From Filosporella fistucella (lineage: Eukaryota; Ascomycota; Leotiomycetes; Helotiales): DNA of 64,000 nucleotides. The DNA lies in the NCBI GenBank assembly GCA_030077755.1, contig JAQJZZ010000008.1, positions 3,658,001-3,722,000 of the forward strand. The letters are read 5' to 3'. Below, in pieces: positions 21,382 to 32,999 of the stretch. Position 1 is the first letter of the stretch; each line of letters begins with the position of its first letter. Both the position numbers and the translations under genes were made by a program. The notes below the pieces were generated by a model. It made no database searches, was not told the DNA's origin, and saw only the letters and a list, made by a program, of their open reading frames with translations.

Positions 21382-24264
21382 ATGGCGCGGAAATCGATCT
21401 GGCAGACGGTCGATCAAGGGAGAGTAGAGACGGTGAGCTACAATCTCCCCGCCGGGCAATTGCGAAATGTAGAACACAAAAGATCAACGAATCTGGATTG
21501 GATTGTAGAGATGCAAGAAAAAGAAAACGCCGTGAATCAAAAAGCAGAAAAGAAAAATGTGTTGATTGTTACACAAGCTCGCTTGGCCGCCTTCCCAACC
21601 ATCTTGGTCACCGATGAGGCGTGGCCAAGCATCTTGATTCGTTCCTCACGAGCTTCAGAACATGCTCAAGCCCCTGTCGAGCCACATGTCAGTGGCGTGC
21701 CTGATGCCTGAGAGGCAGAAAAAGAGGCAGGATTCGAGGAAGAACAGGAATTCTCGTACTTTTAGTAGCGAAGCCTACAGGTGGCTTAAACAGGTGTCGC
21801 TGACATCTTTTCAGCTCTCTCAGCCAACAATCAACCTTGTAATCTATCCTGTGACCATTGGGCTCTGTTGCACCTTGCAAGTGGCTTCAACCACCCATTT
21901 GTGGTAGAAATTCTCCTCGAAGTGGGTGCTGATATGAATTACCAAGACGACGATGCTGGACTCCACTCCATCAAGCTGCGACACAGGGCAACGTAGAGGT
22001 TGCTAAACTGTTATTGAAAGCCGGAGCTAATACGACTCTGAAGACCGTGGAAAATTGCACACCAGCACAGGAAGCCACCTTCGAATATCATATGAATATC
22101 GCAGACCTGATACGAGAGAAAGCTATTGTGAATAACACCGATCAGACTTCCACCAATCTTTGTGAAACTTGTCGCGGTATCACATACCAATCATTACACC
22201 TCAAGGAGCGGTATGTATTTTCCAAGTATCAAAAGAAGGAAGTTCGAGTCAGGGGATTCGCTCATCACGAGAGCAAAGAGATCCTCGAGCAGTACGCAGC
22301 GGCTTGTCCAATGTGCGAAAATTTATCGATTCAGATAAGAGCTCGCTGGGCCGTAACTCCAAATGGTCCATTACAACTTCTTCTCAGAGAGGACGACCAG
22401 GGGACATGGGGTCATCATAACGTTCGTATTTGTGTACCTGACGATTCTCATGATCCTACACCAGACGGCAGGCATCTCGGGAACCTTGGAATATTAGCAT
22501 ATAGAGGTAAATTACTCTAGCGTACCTACAATCAGTAAAAGGACGAAGCCAGGGTAACACATCAATAGATAGCCCAGCTGGTGCTCGCGATTTCATTCAC
22601 AGGCGACCAACACCTCTGGACGCTCTATGCTCGGATAACATCAGTGGCATCAATCGTTGGATTGAGCACTGCCAATATCAGCATCCCCAGTGCAAGCGAG
22701 AGAAAAGCGACTTTTTACCATCTCGTCTGCTCGATTTATTGCCCGAGAATTCAGGATTACAGGCAAGACTTGTATCATCTGCGTCCTTAAGCAATATCAA
22801 GCACTCAGCACTGAGTCATTGTTGGGGCGTAGCAAAAGTTTTGAGACAACGAAAGCAACTCTTGAGTCGCACATGGAGCGATTTCCGATTGATGACCCAG
22901 ATACTCCAAGAACCTACCACGATGCAGCAGTGATAGCACGCAAATTTGGGATAAGATACTTATGGATTGATGCGCTATGCATCATACAAGATGACCAGGC
23001 AGATTGGGAAGCAGAGGCTAGCTGTATGAGTGATGTATACGAAAATGCTATTGTCGCAATTGCCGCGACCGGCTCAATGAGCTCAGATAACGGAATCTTA
23101 CATCAGAGAAGGCAATCCTTCATGAATTTGAGTTCAGTGAATCATCTGGCGCACCAGGTTGTAAGTTTTACTTGTCGGCTATCGCCTACGAGATCGAAAG
23201 CATAGAACCAACTCACTGGAACAAGAGAGGGACGCTACAGGAGAGGTTTCTATCAAGAAGAATTATACATTTCGGAAGGAATATCATCACCTTGGAATGC
23301 CGGAGCGAAACACTGAATGAAAAGTATACATGCGAGGGTGACTGGTTTGATCCTTCAGAAAAACGAGATCTCAACCTTAACCAGAATGTGGAAGAGTATC
23401 GATTTCTACGCCAACGTCCGGAGATCCAGAATCGGTATAAAATAATCGAGGACTTCTCTCAGCGTTCATTAACCTTCCACTCAATTTTAAATATTTCGGC
23501 CTGAATAAATGGGGTGCAACAATTGAAGAGTAAGAGAAAAAGGCAATTAGGCTCCGAGAATGGTTGGAATAGGCCGCTTGCCAACTGCTTTGGGAGCCTT
23601 CAGGAATTAGCCATCATGTCTCGCCAACAGATATTCCATCCTGGTCATGGGCTACTCTTACTGGCAAATTCAGATGGGCTCATGCACAGGACCCTTACTG
23701 TCCGGTGGCAGACATTTCTTTCGTGGATAAAAATCCTGATTTGAAAGGTAACAAACCAGGAACTTCAGTATACATCAAAATCAAAGCTGGCTGTCGTCGG
23801 ATTCAGATGGCAAAATTGTATGTTGGAGGTCGGAGGACTGGGACGCTGAGCAGAGAGCAAAGGGAAACATGGAGACTGTAGCTGGGGAATCTGCAACAAC
23901 CATAGAAGACCCCTCATACTCTTTATCTTGGGAAGCATACGCTATTTACGCGGTAACGGAGCCTTGAGGAAAGCTAGTCGGCACCGCTATTTTTGATAAC
24001 GAGAACCCTATCCAGACCCATGCCTGGGCCATTAAACTTGTAAAGGAAAGAAATCACTGAAATTCAGTGTCAATGGTCATACTATTGAATGAAGTTGAGC
24101 AGTCTAGTTGGATTGGTGAACTCAAGGAACCAGTGGAGGAATCAAAATGGTACAGGAGGATCGGAACAACATTGATCAAGGAGCAGAATCAGGATTTCTT
24201 TGGTGAAGCTACCGAGCTTGGATGTTATAATGCCATTCAGGTCATGGCGACCAATAGCACCTAG
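21382..24264 (+). pseudogene. Ankyrin-repeat / HET-domain gene, multiply broken
   Basis: The remains follow one order. Ankyrin repeats come first (ALLHLASGFNHPFVVEILLE, then LHQAATQGNVEVAKLLLKAG), then a Cys-containing linker. A HET domain follows (HSALSHCWG, ETTKATLESHM, RYLWIDALCIIQDDQADW, VYENAIVAIAATGS). The C-terminal region has KRGTLQERFLSRRIIHFG, PTDIPSWSWATLTGKFRWAH and YRRIGTTLIKEQNQDFFGEA. Lesions: a frameshift inside the second ankyrin repeat near 21975, a lost base in the A-run at 22834-22837 just after SHCWG, a shift near 23165, a TGA at 23502-23504 with further shifts to about 23620, and stops in the tail. One good intron (about 22506-22570) survives. The part before 21830 is an open frame with single stops and is less certain. 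HET proteins drive non-self cell death; this copy should be inactive. Confidence 0.75.
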
Positions 24265-24877
24265 GTTTAATCGTTGTATGATCATCCAGGCTTGCTATGT
24301 TTTGCAAGGAACTGCTAAATTATAGCCGAATGTATTGGTCTATATTCAAAGAACCATGATGCACAGAATCTGACCTGGAAGAAGAAGAAAGTCATGATTT
24401 TTGTCCAGCCCATAAATTTCCCTATTGGGATTTGTTGTTCGATTGTCTCAAAAAGCCAACAGCTACGGAGTGTGGCGGATGTGCCCGATACTTTTAAAGT
24501 TCGGTAGGTTTATAGGGGCCAGCTTTAGCGAGTAGCCCCCGAAAATTGAGGGGTCATAGTATCGCGAGAAAGAACGCATGACCAGATTAGGGATCAAAGC
24601 TATTCATAGTGAATGCTAGAGGAGATTGCATGTCAAGCGGTACGATGGCCATATCTATTGTATACACTCTTTGGGTTCAGTCACGAATACATCACGCGGG
24701 TTTAGACACGTTTGGAAGAATAGAATTCCATTAGGTGAAATTTCCTGAAATTCCCCCTCCGAGAATGGCTATGTATCAGACAGAACTTGACTACATCGTC
24801 AATCCCCTCATGGTCGAGTTTACAACGTACCCAGCTATAAGCCCCAAAAGGGACAGCTCAGCCTGAGCCAGCACCCC
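24265..24877. other. Intergenic
   Basis: Between the HET pseudogene and the Cys-rich secreted protein. No feature was recognised. Confidence 0.4.
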
Positions 24878-25051
24878 TTAACAGCAGGCATTCTGCCCAC
24901 AGGAATCATAACATCCCGTCCAACAATAACAAATCTGTGGATCGCGACCTTCAAGAGCCTCAGGCTGTATGGGAGATGGGTAGGGAGATGGAATTGCGGT
25001 GGCAAGTCCCGAGAGGAGGATGACTGTGGAGATGAGGGTTGAGATTTGCAT
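24878..25051 (-). CDS. Very small Cys-rich secreted protein (effector-like candidate)
   Basis: Single exon of 57 residues. It begins with a clear signal peptide (MQISTLISTVILLSGLATAIP) and a Pro-rich linker (PSPYPSPIQP). The C-terminal 17 residues, CYCWTGCYDSCGQNACC, contain six cysteines, enough for three disulphides in a knot-like peptide. A different frame over the same DNA is longer but shows no secretion signal or conserved look, so it is taken as a shadow. A TATA box lies about 180 nt upstream. The EGRDPQ stretch before the Cys block could be a processing region, though no dibasic site is present. The family is unrecognised; secreted peptides of this size in such fungi are often host- or microbe-directed, which is inference here. 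Confidence 0.6.
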   Translation of the reverse strand: MQISTLISTVILLSGLATAIPSPYPSPIQPEALEGRDPQICYCWTGCYDSCGQNACC

Positions 25052-25228
25052 TGTGATATCTTTAGCTTGTCAGCTTCCTCCCTTTGCTGAAGGTTTGAGG
25101 GGTGGAGTGTGAAACTGACTGGATGATGTTTGATATATCGATTCGGGTAGCTGGTTTGAGTATGGATAGTATGCGCTTGGTAGATATGATTCTGGGGATG
25201 GGAACGATCTTGTGAGGACTTTCCAGGT

Positions 25229-25236
25229 CTTTTATA
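25229..25236 (-). promoter_or_regulatory. TATA box of the Cys-rich secreted protein gene
   Basis: On the minus strand this reads TATAAAAG, about 180 nt upstream of the ATG at 25051. It is a good match to the fungal core promoter. Confidence 0.45.
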
Positions 25237-25251
25237 CTTGAAAAAATTCAT

Positions 25252-27325
25252 AATCGCACGTTGTTCTGCTTCGCCGCCGATCTACATTTTACCAGCTTGG
25301 TCAAATGCCAATTTCATTCTGCCTGTATCCATCTTATTCATCTTGGGCGTGAAAAATGAGGGGAAAAAATTCGGTGGGGAGAGTGTGTAGAGATGGAAGC
25401 ACCCCAGATTCTACGCCGCAAAAAGCACCAAGGAAGCTCAATACCTCAAGCAGAGACGAGGAAAATTCCGAAATTTTGTATCACCCGGGAGGTACTTCTA
25501 CACGAGATACTATCTGGTGAACTACTGTAGACGCCTAGGGAAAATGTGTCTACTTAAGGCGGCTCCTCTGGGCACCTATTTGGAGAGTTGAGGGGAGGCC
25601 ACTTAGTTACAAAGACTTCTCCCACAAGCTTGAAGAGAACAGTAGTTCAGCAAGAAAAACGAGAAACAATCCAAAAGTAGCATGTGTTACGCATCAATGT
25701 TCAAGACCAGTAGTCGAAAGCACTTTAGCCGTTGACATAAGCCAGGTGGGTGGTTTCTAGCTCTATCTTGCAAGCTCGGACCCTCCGTCCAACCAGGTCC
25801 TGTCGTCCTAAAGCTTTCCCACCACATTCTGCATGTTATGAGTCGAATTGGACAACCTAGGTTCGTATTGCTAGCAAACGCGTGGCATAAGCTGTAACAT
25901 GACTCTACTTAATTTTTCCAGCCATAAGCCCGGAAATGCCTATTACTATGCGGTGGATCACCACCAATTTAGATGAGGAGTTTTATGTCAAAAGGATTGC
26001 GGGGTAACGAAAGGGGAGATTACTGCTAGAGCCTAATTGAAGCGAAATCAAAGATTCCTGATAGTCTTGTTAGACACATGTGGGAAGCAATACGATTGAG
26101 GCAGAGCTGACGTCTGTAACGTTTGAACCTTTAGCTGCAATGCAACGCAAGTGCGACAAACACAAACAAGCAGACAGAAATGAAAGAAGCAGCGAACTTA
26201 GTCTTCTCAAAATCAGGCCGTTGACCTACTCACTTAACCTCTAAACGTTTTACCCCTCCAATATCCATTCACCTTTGTCCACCAATGGCACTTTCACTTC
26301 TGCCCGGTCGCAAAAAGACACAAAAAGTAAAATATCTTGGAGAATAAACCCTGTAATAACGACCTAGTAAAAGGGAAATGATCTAAGATATACGAAGCAA
26401 CTTTTCATCGCTGGGATAAGCCCCATCGCACGAAATGGTCATGCTGTGGACGCGAACGTGTATTTTCAACCATTTCGTGGCCCAAGAAGCGCAATTTTCC
26501 CCGGGCGCTAGCGACGTGCAATAAAACTTTCTAGGTAGTGAATAGGATAAGGTTACATATAGAGAAGTGTCCTATAGTGCAAGAGGAAGGATACGAACAA
26601 TATCAAAGCAGTGCCAAAGGGCATTACTGGCTTCGATTCAGCCACTTGGAGAGTCCCTTCTCTTCCGAGACAGTTATGCCTTGCGAACTTAGCAGCCCTT
26701 GAGGACGAAAGCCAAAGGTGCCACACAATATGGCAGATTGTACCCGAGCTTCCTAAGAGTCTGGTAGGGTTGCCTTGGTGTTCTTCCCAATCGTAATTCC
26801 CAAGTCATATACCTTGACGAAGGTGCGACTAAGATATGACACTAGCCATCTCATATCTATGCACACTCGGAAACAATGATGGAATGGAGAGACTCAAACG
26901 AAACAATGAGTACAACATCCTCAAACGAGAGCTACTTCAAAAAGGGAAAAGAATCATCCATAGAAAGAGAATATGTACATTTTCCCTTGGATGCCATTCA
27001 GCAACATTGCCTTTCAATCGTAAGCCTTCGTACATATCTAACTTGTGAAACGAGCCTGCTATGCCCTCAAAATGTGTCATATCAATTAGAAACAGAAGCG
27101 TACTCCCTAGAGAGGCTTGGTATATCCCAAACAGAATTGAAAAAATCACAAACACCAAAAATTATTCCCCGGCCGTTATATCCAAACATTAGACTCGAAT
27201 CCAAATCCTTTTTCCCGACTCCATCGCTTCCAGTTCTGATATGCTACGCCAGTATTGCACAGCCTGACCTATTGTTGCCCAGCGATCATAGTCTCATGAA
27301 TATCTTGTCATGAAATTATGGAAAG
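25252..27325. other. Gene-poor 2 kb region
   Basis: No convincing gene. A plus-strand open frame of 145 codons at 26876-27313 lacks recognisable domains and continues under the 3' end of the methyltransferase, so it is not called. No repeat or RNA gene was recognised. Confidence 0.4.
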
Positions 27326-28781
27326 TCAAGGAAGTCCTTGGTAGTCTTCTGGTATCGTCGACACCAACGAGTGGACTGAGAATCCCGATGAAGCTGATTG
27401 GGATGTCTTTGGCTTCGGTCTTCCCCCGGGTTTCCGGCCATGGACGACTGTGACGTCGAGATATGCGTGTATGCTGAGATCTTTCAATTCAGCCCGCATT
27501 CGAGCAAGAAACAGCTGTGCTGCTTCGTATGACCACTATTCGAGTCAGTGCGGTTTCAAGCTTTGGTGGGGTAGTGAACATACCCCGCCAACAGCTGTCA
27601 GCAATCGAATCATAAACCCTTCGACACCGTCGTACAGCCTCAGCTGGTTCCAAACACCCAATTCCCGTAGACGCCTCCAGTTTTTATCACCATCATTTCC
27701 GTGGGTCTTGTGCTCTGGGCTAGGCCAACCATTCATTGGCCATTTATATTTCGTCTCAACCACATCCACAAACCCTGCTTTTTCCATTCTCGCTTTACTC
27801 TCCTTCCAGATATCAAAGCTCTTACCCAGCTTATCTCCCATCTCAATGACAGTCTTACCCCATAAGGTGAAGAAGCTCTTCTCGTTGACTGTATCGTCAT
27901 CAGATACAGGCCATACGCTATGTTCGAGAATCTCAACATAGCCTCCAGGTTTGGTGTGGTTGAATGTCTCAGTGAAAAACTCATCCCAATTGGCAACGCA
28001 GCCGAAAAGCTCGCGGATGTGGATAAAGTCAAAGTGGTTTGCAGGATATGTCCAAGATAGATTCAGGTCTTCAATCTCGAATGCGCAATTTGGTGGTACA
28101 AACATCGGTTGGATTGGCGATAAATCTGTGCCGATAACATGTGCAGAAGGATATGTATCCGCCATTTCTCTGTGACTGTCAGTAATTGTAGTGGTCTGAG
28201 GAGGGGATGACTTGCATTGCCCATATTCCGGTTCCGGTTCCAACGTCCAAGATATTATGAGGATTGTCAAGCGGCGCCAGATGAAGTTTGCCCTCTAATG
28301 TCATCAAATACATGTGATGTGCTAAGTCTTGGAGATCATTGGCGTGCTCATCGTTCGGACCCTAGCAATGTGTTAGAATTGGCAGATCTTGTATGCCTTG
28401 GCTGCCTACCCAATATTCTCCGTCCTTGTATGCATGATATCTGCGTCCATTCTCGTATCGGTAGTCTGTGATGTACGAAGCCAGAGTATCTGTGTCGCAT
28501 CCAATCAATGAACCTCCGAATGCTGAATCGTTATCATCGAAGACATGTTCCTCATCTCCTTCGAAGTCGTCGTATACTTGCTCCTCATCTTCCAGGTGGG
28601 AAGAAGTATCTGGCGCAGATACCAATGATAGCGCTGAGTCGTGAGCTGGGAAGGGTTCCAAAGATGGAGATGGATTCGCAGGCCATTCGGAATGAGGAGG
28701 AGCGGGGATTTGCGACGCTGACTCTGAGGTTGAGGCCTTTGAGTTTGCGCTGGTAATCGGTACTTGGACTCGGTCTGCCAT
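27326..28781 (-). CDS. LaeA-like SAM-dependent methyltransferase
   Basis: Four exons (28410-28781, 28216-28361, 27584-28169, 27326-27535) give 437 residues. A low-complexity acidic N-terminus of about 100 residues precedes the family hallmark GRRYHAYKDGEYW, then GPNDEHANDLQDLAHH and the SAM-binding motif ILDVGTGTGIWAIEMAD. The rest is conserved too: HVIGTDLSPIQP, KPGGYVEILEH, and the C-terminal MRAELKDLSIHAYLDVTVVHG. LaeA/Llm proteins are nuclear or cytosolic methyltransferase-like regulators of secondary metabolism and development; many have no known substrate. The second intron (28170-28215) has a GC donor, GCAAGT, and is the only choice that restores GIWAIEMAD in phase. The last exon adds the conserved C-terminus and a Ser-rich tail. 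Confidence 0.88.
28170..28215 (-). other. Non-canonical GC-AG intron
   Basis: The donor is AT|GCAAGT and the acceptor CACAG. Canonical GT alternatives nearby put the next exon out of phase with the conserved methyltransferase motif, while this 46-nt GC-AG intron restores it. Confidence 0.75.
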
Positions 28782-29618
28782 CTTGTCTTGGTGGTGTCTT
28801 TAAGCTGTGGGGAAGCGGTAGAACGATAGCAGCTAGCTATTTCGAAACTCCGCCTGACTGAAGGAGTTGTCGTCTTCACATCTCTCCTTCGCCGACGACT
28901 TTGAAAAGCCCGTACAGGGTAGATCTGCGAGAAATGAAGCTGGTGAACATAAACCACCGAAACAAGATATTCTCGACGCCCGATGAAGATTGAAATATGG
29001 GGAAGTGAGGACAGTGCGAAACGGTCTGGATTAGTTGTGGATGGCTCCCGCTGTGTGGCTTTTTTTCGTGTGGAACAACCTAACTTTTCAGCACCAGACG
29101 GCACCAAACATTAAACTCCCGCCTTGAGACAAAACCTTTGAATCATCAAATCAAACGATTTATCGCGAGGTTATCGTCTTTCTATCACAAACACACATGA
29201 CGCAATTGAAGCTATCCATGAACTATAAGAGATGGACCTTATCAGCCCGAGGTTCTTCCAAGCAATGTCAAGATCAAATGCCACTGAGCTCTGATGATCT
29301 CCCGCGAAAAAGCAGGACAATCAAAGCCATCGTGCCCACTGCCCAGGCCAAATGAGGAGCTTGCCCCGCGCGAACGTGATTCGTGATAACAAACAGGTAT
29401 GAGCTGTCATAATATAGACAAGCCGATTGCTTTTGTCAAGAAGAGTACCTTTCAATCATTTATATATTCATCTCACTATACTCCCCTGTTCCTGCTGCCT
29501 GTAATCGCATATTGTCTAGATCATTTCCAACCTTCTCGGACTCGCTCTGCCAATCGATTCTTGACATTGCTTTTACCCTGCTATCGAACCAACCTACCGG
29601 TACCCGTACAGCGTCCAG
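28782..29618. other. Divergent promoter region
   Basis: It separates the LaeA-like gene (-) from the FAD monooxygenase gene (+) and holds both 5' leaders. No distinct coding exon was recognised. Confidence 0.4.
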
Positions 29619-31015
29619 ATGGGCGATGTTCCAAATAACACAGATGTTTCACACGATGTTGGGAAAGCGGTGATAATAATTGGATCAGGTAAAGTACTTT
29701 GCAACACTCTCTACCCCTCATTCTGCTAACATTTAACCTTTCCAGGGTGCACCGGCCTCGCAATTGCCCATGGCCTGAAGAAAGTAGTCTTGTTTCTACC
29801 AACTCTAATCGTACCTCAATTGACTTCGACTAGGCCGGCATACCAGTTATCATATTCGAAAAAAATGCTGGAATCTCCTCGCCCGGTGAACGAGATTGGA
29901 ATATGGGACTCCATTGGGGGTTTCCAGTTCTGAAATCTTTAATCCCGGATGAAATCACCGAAAAACTGCAATCCGTACAAGTAGATCCGAACGTTCCCAC
30001 GGAAGCCAACGATGCTATCAATTTCAAGAATGGCCAGACCGGTGACTTGATGAGTGCCCTCCCAGTTCAATATTTTCACCGACTGCGCCGTTCGAAACTC
30101 CGGGCTCTTCTCGCAAAAGATTTGGATATCAGATGGAATAGCAGATTGAGGAATATTGTTTTTGAACACGATGGGAAAAGCGTGACGGCTGTATTTGAGA
30201 ACGGGCAACATATTACTGGCAGATGCGTAATTGGTGCGGATGGTTCAAGATCTGCTGTGAGGAGATTGATACTTGGACCTGAGCTGTCTGCAAACACAAA
30301 TCTGCCATATAGCGCGACATTCGTGCAAGCCAAATATACCCGCGAACAAGCACAGTTTCTGCGATCATTTCACCCACTCTACCTCGCATCTCCTCATCCA
30401 CAGGGAACCTTCGCCTTCTTTGGACTACAGGATGCGCCAGAAGAGGATAAACCAGAGGACTGGACCTTTTTCTTCTACATCTCGTGGTATTCGAGTCTGG
30501 AACAGCAAGAGCTTGAGAGAAAAACATTTGGGAACCGAGAACGACTCGCACAAGTCAAGGAGAAATCTAAAACCTACTGCGAGCCTTGGAGAAGCGCCTT
30601 TGAATGGGTGTCAGAAGACCAAGCTGCCTGGTATTTCGACTTGAAAGTCTGGGATCCTAGCCTTGACGAACACAAATGGGATATTAAGAACGGACGAGTG
30701 ACACTAGCAGGAGATGCTGCCCATCCGATGACTTACCGTAAGTTGTGACCTGAAAGTGAAACTCATTCAGCTGGCTGATGTCCTATAGAACGAGGCCAAG
30801 GTCTAAATCATTCGATTACTGACGCGGGAAAATTGGTCGAAAGCATAACGAAAGAACCTTCGCTGGCAAAGGCTATAGAGACATATGAAGCTGAGATGAA
30901 GGTGAGAGCTGGAGAGGAGGTGCGCATCAGCGTCATGAATACAACTATGCTTCATGACTGGGCGAAGGTGCTTGATTCCCCGGTGATGAAATCAGGTTTG
31001 AAGAAGAACAAGTAG
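29619..31015 (+). CDS. FAD-dependent monooxygenase (PHBH / salicylate hydroxylase-like)
   Basis: Four exons (29619-29688, 29746-29783, 29834-30737, 30789-31015) give 412 residues. The N-terminal FAD-binding motif is assembled over two introns: VIIIGSG + CTGLAIAHGL + AGIPVIIFEKN. The middle motif CVIGADGSRSAVRR contacts both cofactors, and RVTLAGDAAHPM with QRGQGLNHSITDA binds the ribityl chain. These define class A flavoprotein hydroxylases, which use NAD(P)H and oxygen on aromatic or polyketide substrates. Length is normal. The second Gly position of GxGxxG is kept (GSGCTG). It is divergent from the LaeA-like gene, but no core biosynthetic gene is adjacent. There is no signal peptide or C-terminal membrane segment, so it is probably cytosolic. 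Confidence 0.87.
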
Positions 31016-32757
31016 AGCGCCAACTACGAATTCAATTTTGGATAGTATTCGGAAATTATTTCCAGGCGACAATTGTTTGCCTGATGATAGGTAATCACCT
31101 ATTGTCACGTTGCAAGTTGGATGTTGGTTCTGTTCTGGATAGAACGGCTTTAGAATGTAGTCAGCAGCAGCAGCAAGTACATCTTACGCAACCCTCAACT
31201 CCGGTCTCATCACTGCCATTTCATCATCGTCTGACGACGCACTCACTGCGCAACGGTAACACGATCATTCCGAATGACTCTTCCATCTCTCATCTCATTC
31301 CACGCCGAACATTCCGATTCTATTCTAAAAATCGAAACAGAAAATGCAGATTGATGACATTCTTTCCAATTCCATTTTCCGCCCCCTCTGTTTCCCGCTT
31401 CCCATTCCCGTTTTACTGTACCCTACCTACTTACCTCAGCCTTGCTCACCACCGTAGTTTCAAACGAAAAATAGACCACCTAGTATCGATGTATACAACC
31501 ATAACCGCAATTGCAATCGCTGACACACCCATCAGCCTCCCCCACCACGTATAGAATACCTACCTTATGAACGTTTCATAAGGCTAAGCCAGGATCTGCA
31601 TCTGCATCTGCATCTGCCACCCCCAGCGGACCGCACCGATCGCATCCCCGTTCTCGACGAATGGAATGAGGGGTATCGTATTTGTGTCTGTTTCTATTGT
31701 AGCTTGTTGGAGGTGAATAATCTCCGGGCGAGGACGCGGGTATCAGGGAGCCAGAATAGGATAATGCCATAACCGGTTTACGGTTGAAGGTTATGGTATT
31801 GGTATTTTTGATGCATGCGCGGCCTTGAGGTGGAGGTGTGAGTGAGTGAGTAAGTAATTGCCCGTGAAGATCGGCATTTGATTTGTGATGTTTGTGTAGG
31901 TTGTTAGGAATGGATTTTAGACTGAAAGAGGAGAAGACCCCAATATGTGATACGAGAGTGAGTTCCCAATTCTTGGTTCTTGGAACGTAGATCTGGGATT
32001 TGTATTCTCGATTAGGAGAAGGATGGTGAGTAATTATCCGGGTTATGTTGATTCTTGTGCATCAAGTCGATTAATAAACACATTGATTTGATATCGACGT
32101 GAATAATATCGGTTTTTAAGACATTCTCCAGTTGAGTGATCCTACAAAAACAAAGTTTCAACAAGAGATACTGGGACTTGAATTTCTGTAACGGGACTAG
32201 GAACAGGGCAGTAAATCATCTGAGTAATTCTCCGTGATCCTCAAAAGGAACAACAAGACTCTCACATACATTTTTAATGGTCAATATGCATGCCTTAGAG
32301 CTATTAGATGCGTATCCAGAAGACTGATGAGTAGTTGGTTCCAGAAATCAATTACCTGTTGCGGTTTGTGAGGTTATTTGCATCGGGTATCTGGGTACGA
32401 GGCTACAGAGATGGAGATTGGGGATGTGATCTTGATGGAAATGGCTTTAATTCAATTTTTGAATCCTTAAGAATCAACAAACCAAGATTGGGAAGGTGAT
32501 TAGAAGATGCAACGAATTCCACTTACTACCTATAATCACTTCCCCATTCACCCAAGCTCAATTCACCGCATGTCCAAACCTCCCACAATCCCACCCGTTC
32601 CAAATCTCTAAATGCATGCATCAACTCTCTAAGTCCGCAACCTCTTATCCAAAAAGCGTGACACAAACTATTAGAAGAGAATGAAAGAAAAGTAATCATC
32701 GTCATATCATAACATCTATTTCCATACCTACTACCACTATAACCCCTACTCTCCTTT
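31016..32757. other. Gene-poor region
   Basis: It holds the 3' end of the FAD monooxygenase and 1.5 kb without a supported gene. A short run of TCTGCA hexamers (about 31597-31617) makes artificial open frames rich in Asp/Ala. Open frames at 31084-31554 look like low-complexity noise. Confidence 0.4.
31597..31617. repeat. Hexanucleotide microsatellite
   Basis: Tandem copies of TCTGCA (read as GCATCT in another register), just over three units. Confidence 0.7.
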
Positions 32758-32999
32758 CTACGGCAAAGGTAACCAACGGACAATAAACGGACCGCTCTTA
32801 CCACCTTCATCGTAAACTGTATCCAGATCTCTGGTTTCGCTGGCTGGTGCTGATGCTTACTGTCAGCGCCTATCGCCGTGCAGTCCCTGTTTTGTAGGTA
32901 AGAGAGACATTGTGGTGTGGTAGAGGGTGATTCGCTTGCGGCAGCGCTTATAAGGTACAAGACAAGACAAGCCAAGGCAGATTGATTCTTTAAGGGCAT
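32758..32999 (-). CDS. Small secreted protein, two exons
   Basis: Proposed exons 32861-32999 and 32758-32816 give 65 residues. Exon 1 has a signal peptide (NQSALACLVLYLISAAASE), then a short mature part with two cysteines (CLSYLQNRDC). Read unspliced, the frame runs on as basic low-complexity sequence. Splicing the GTAAGC donor at 32860 to the CAG at 32817 (44 nt) joins in phase to IYDEGGKSGPFIVRWLPLP, ending at once in TAG. This tail is unlike the surrounding noise, which is the main support. The intron is short, but two of 46 nt occur elsewhere here. Likely extracellular, with one disulphide; function unknown. Confidence 0.45.

Noticed and set aside
21382..24264. Functional HET gene with many introns at the frame changes
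   Set aside because: The shifts fall within conserved motifs (ankyrin repeat, after SHCWG), where no intron of reasonable size with splice sites fits.
24835..25251. Minus-strand open frame of 138 codons over the Cys-rich gene
   Set aside because: Different frame from the secreted peptide, no conserved features, Ser/Pro/His-rich noise starting upstream at the TATA region.
26876..27313. Plus-strand open frame of 145 codons
   Set aside because: No domain or secretion signal, low-complexity residues, and it runs towards the supported last exon of the opposite-strand methyltransferase.
28505..29107. Minus-strand open frame of 200 codons over the LaeA-like gene start
   Set aside because: Overlaps the supported first exon in another frame; Arg/Ser-rich noise.
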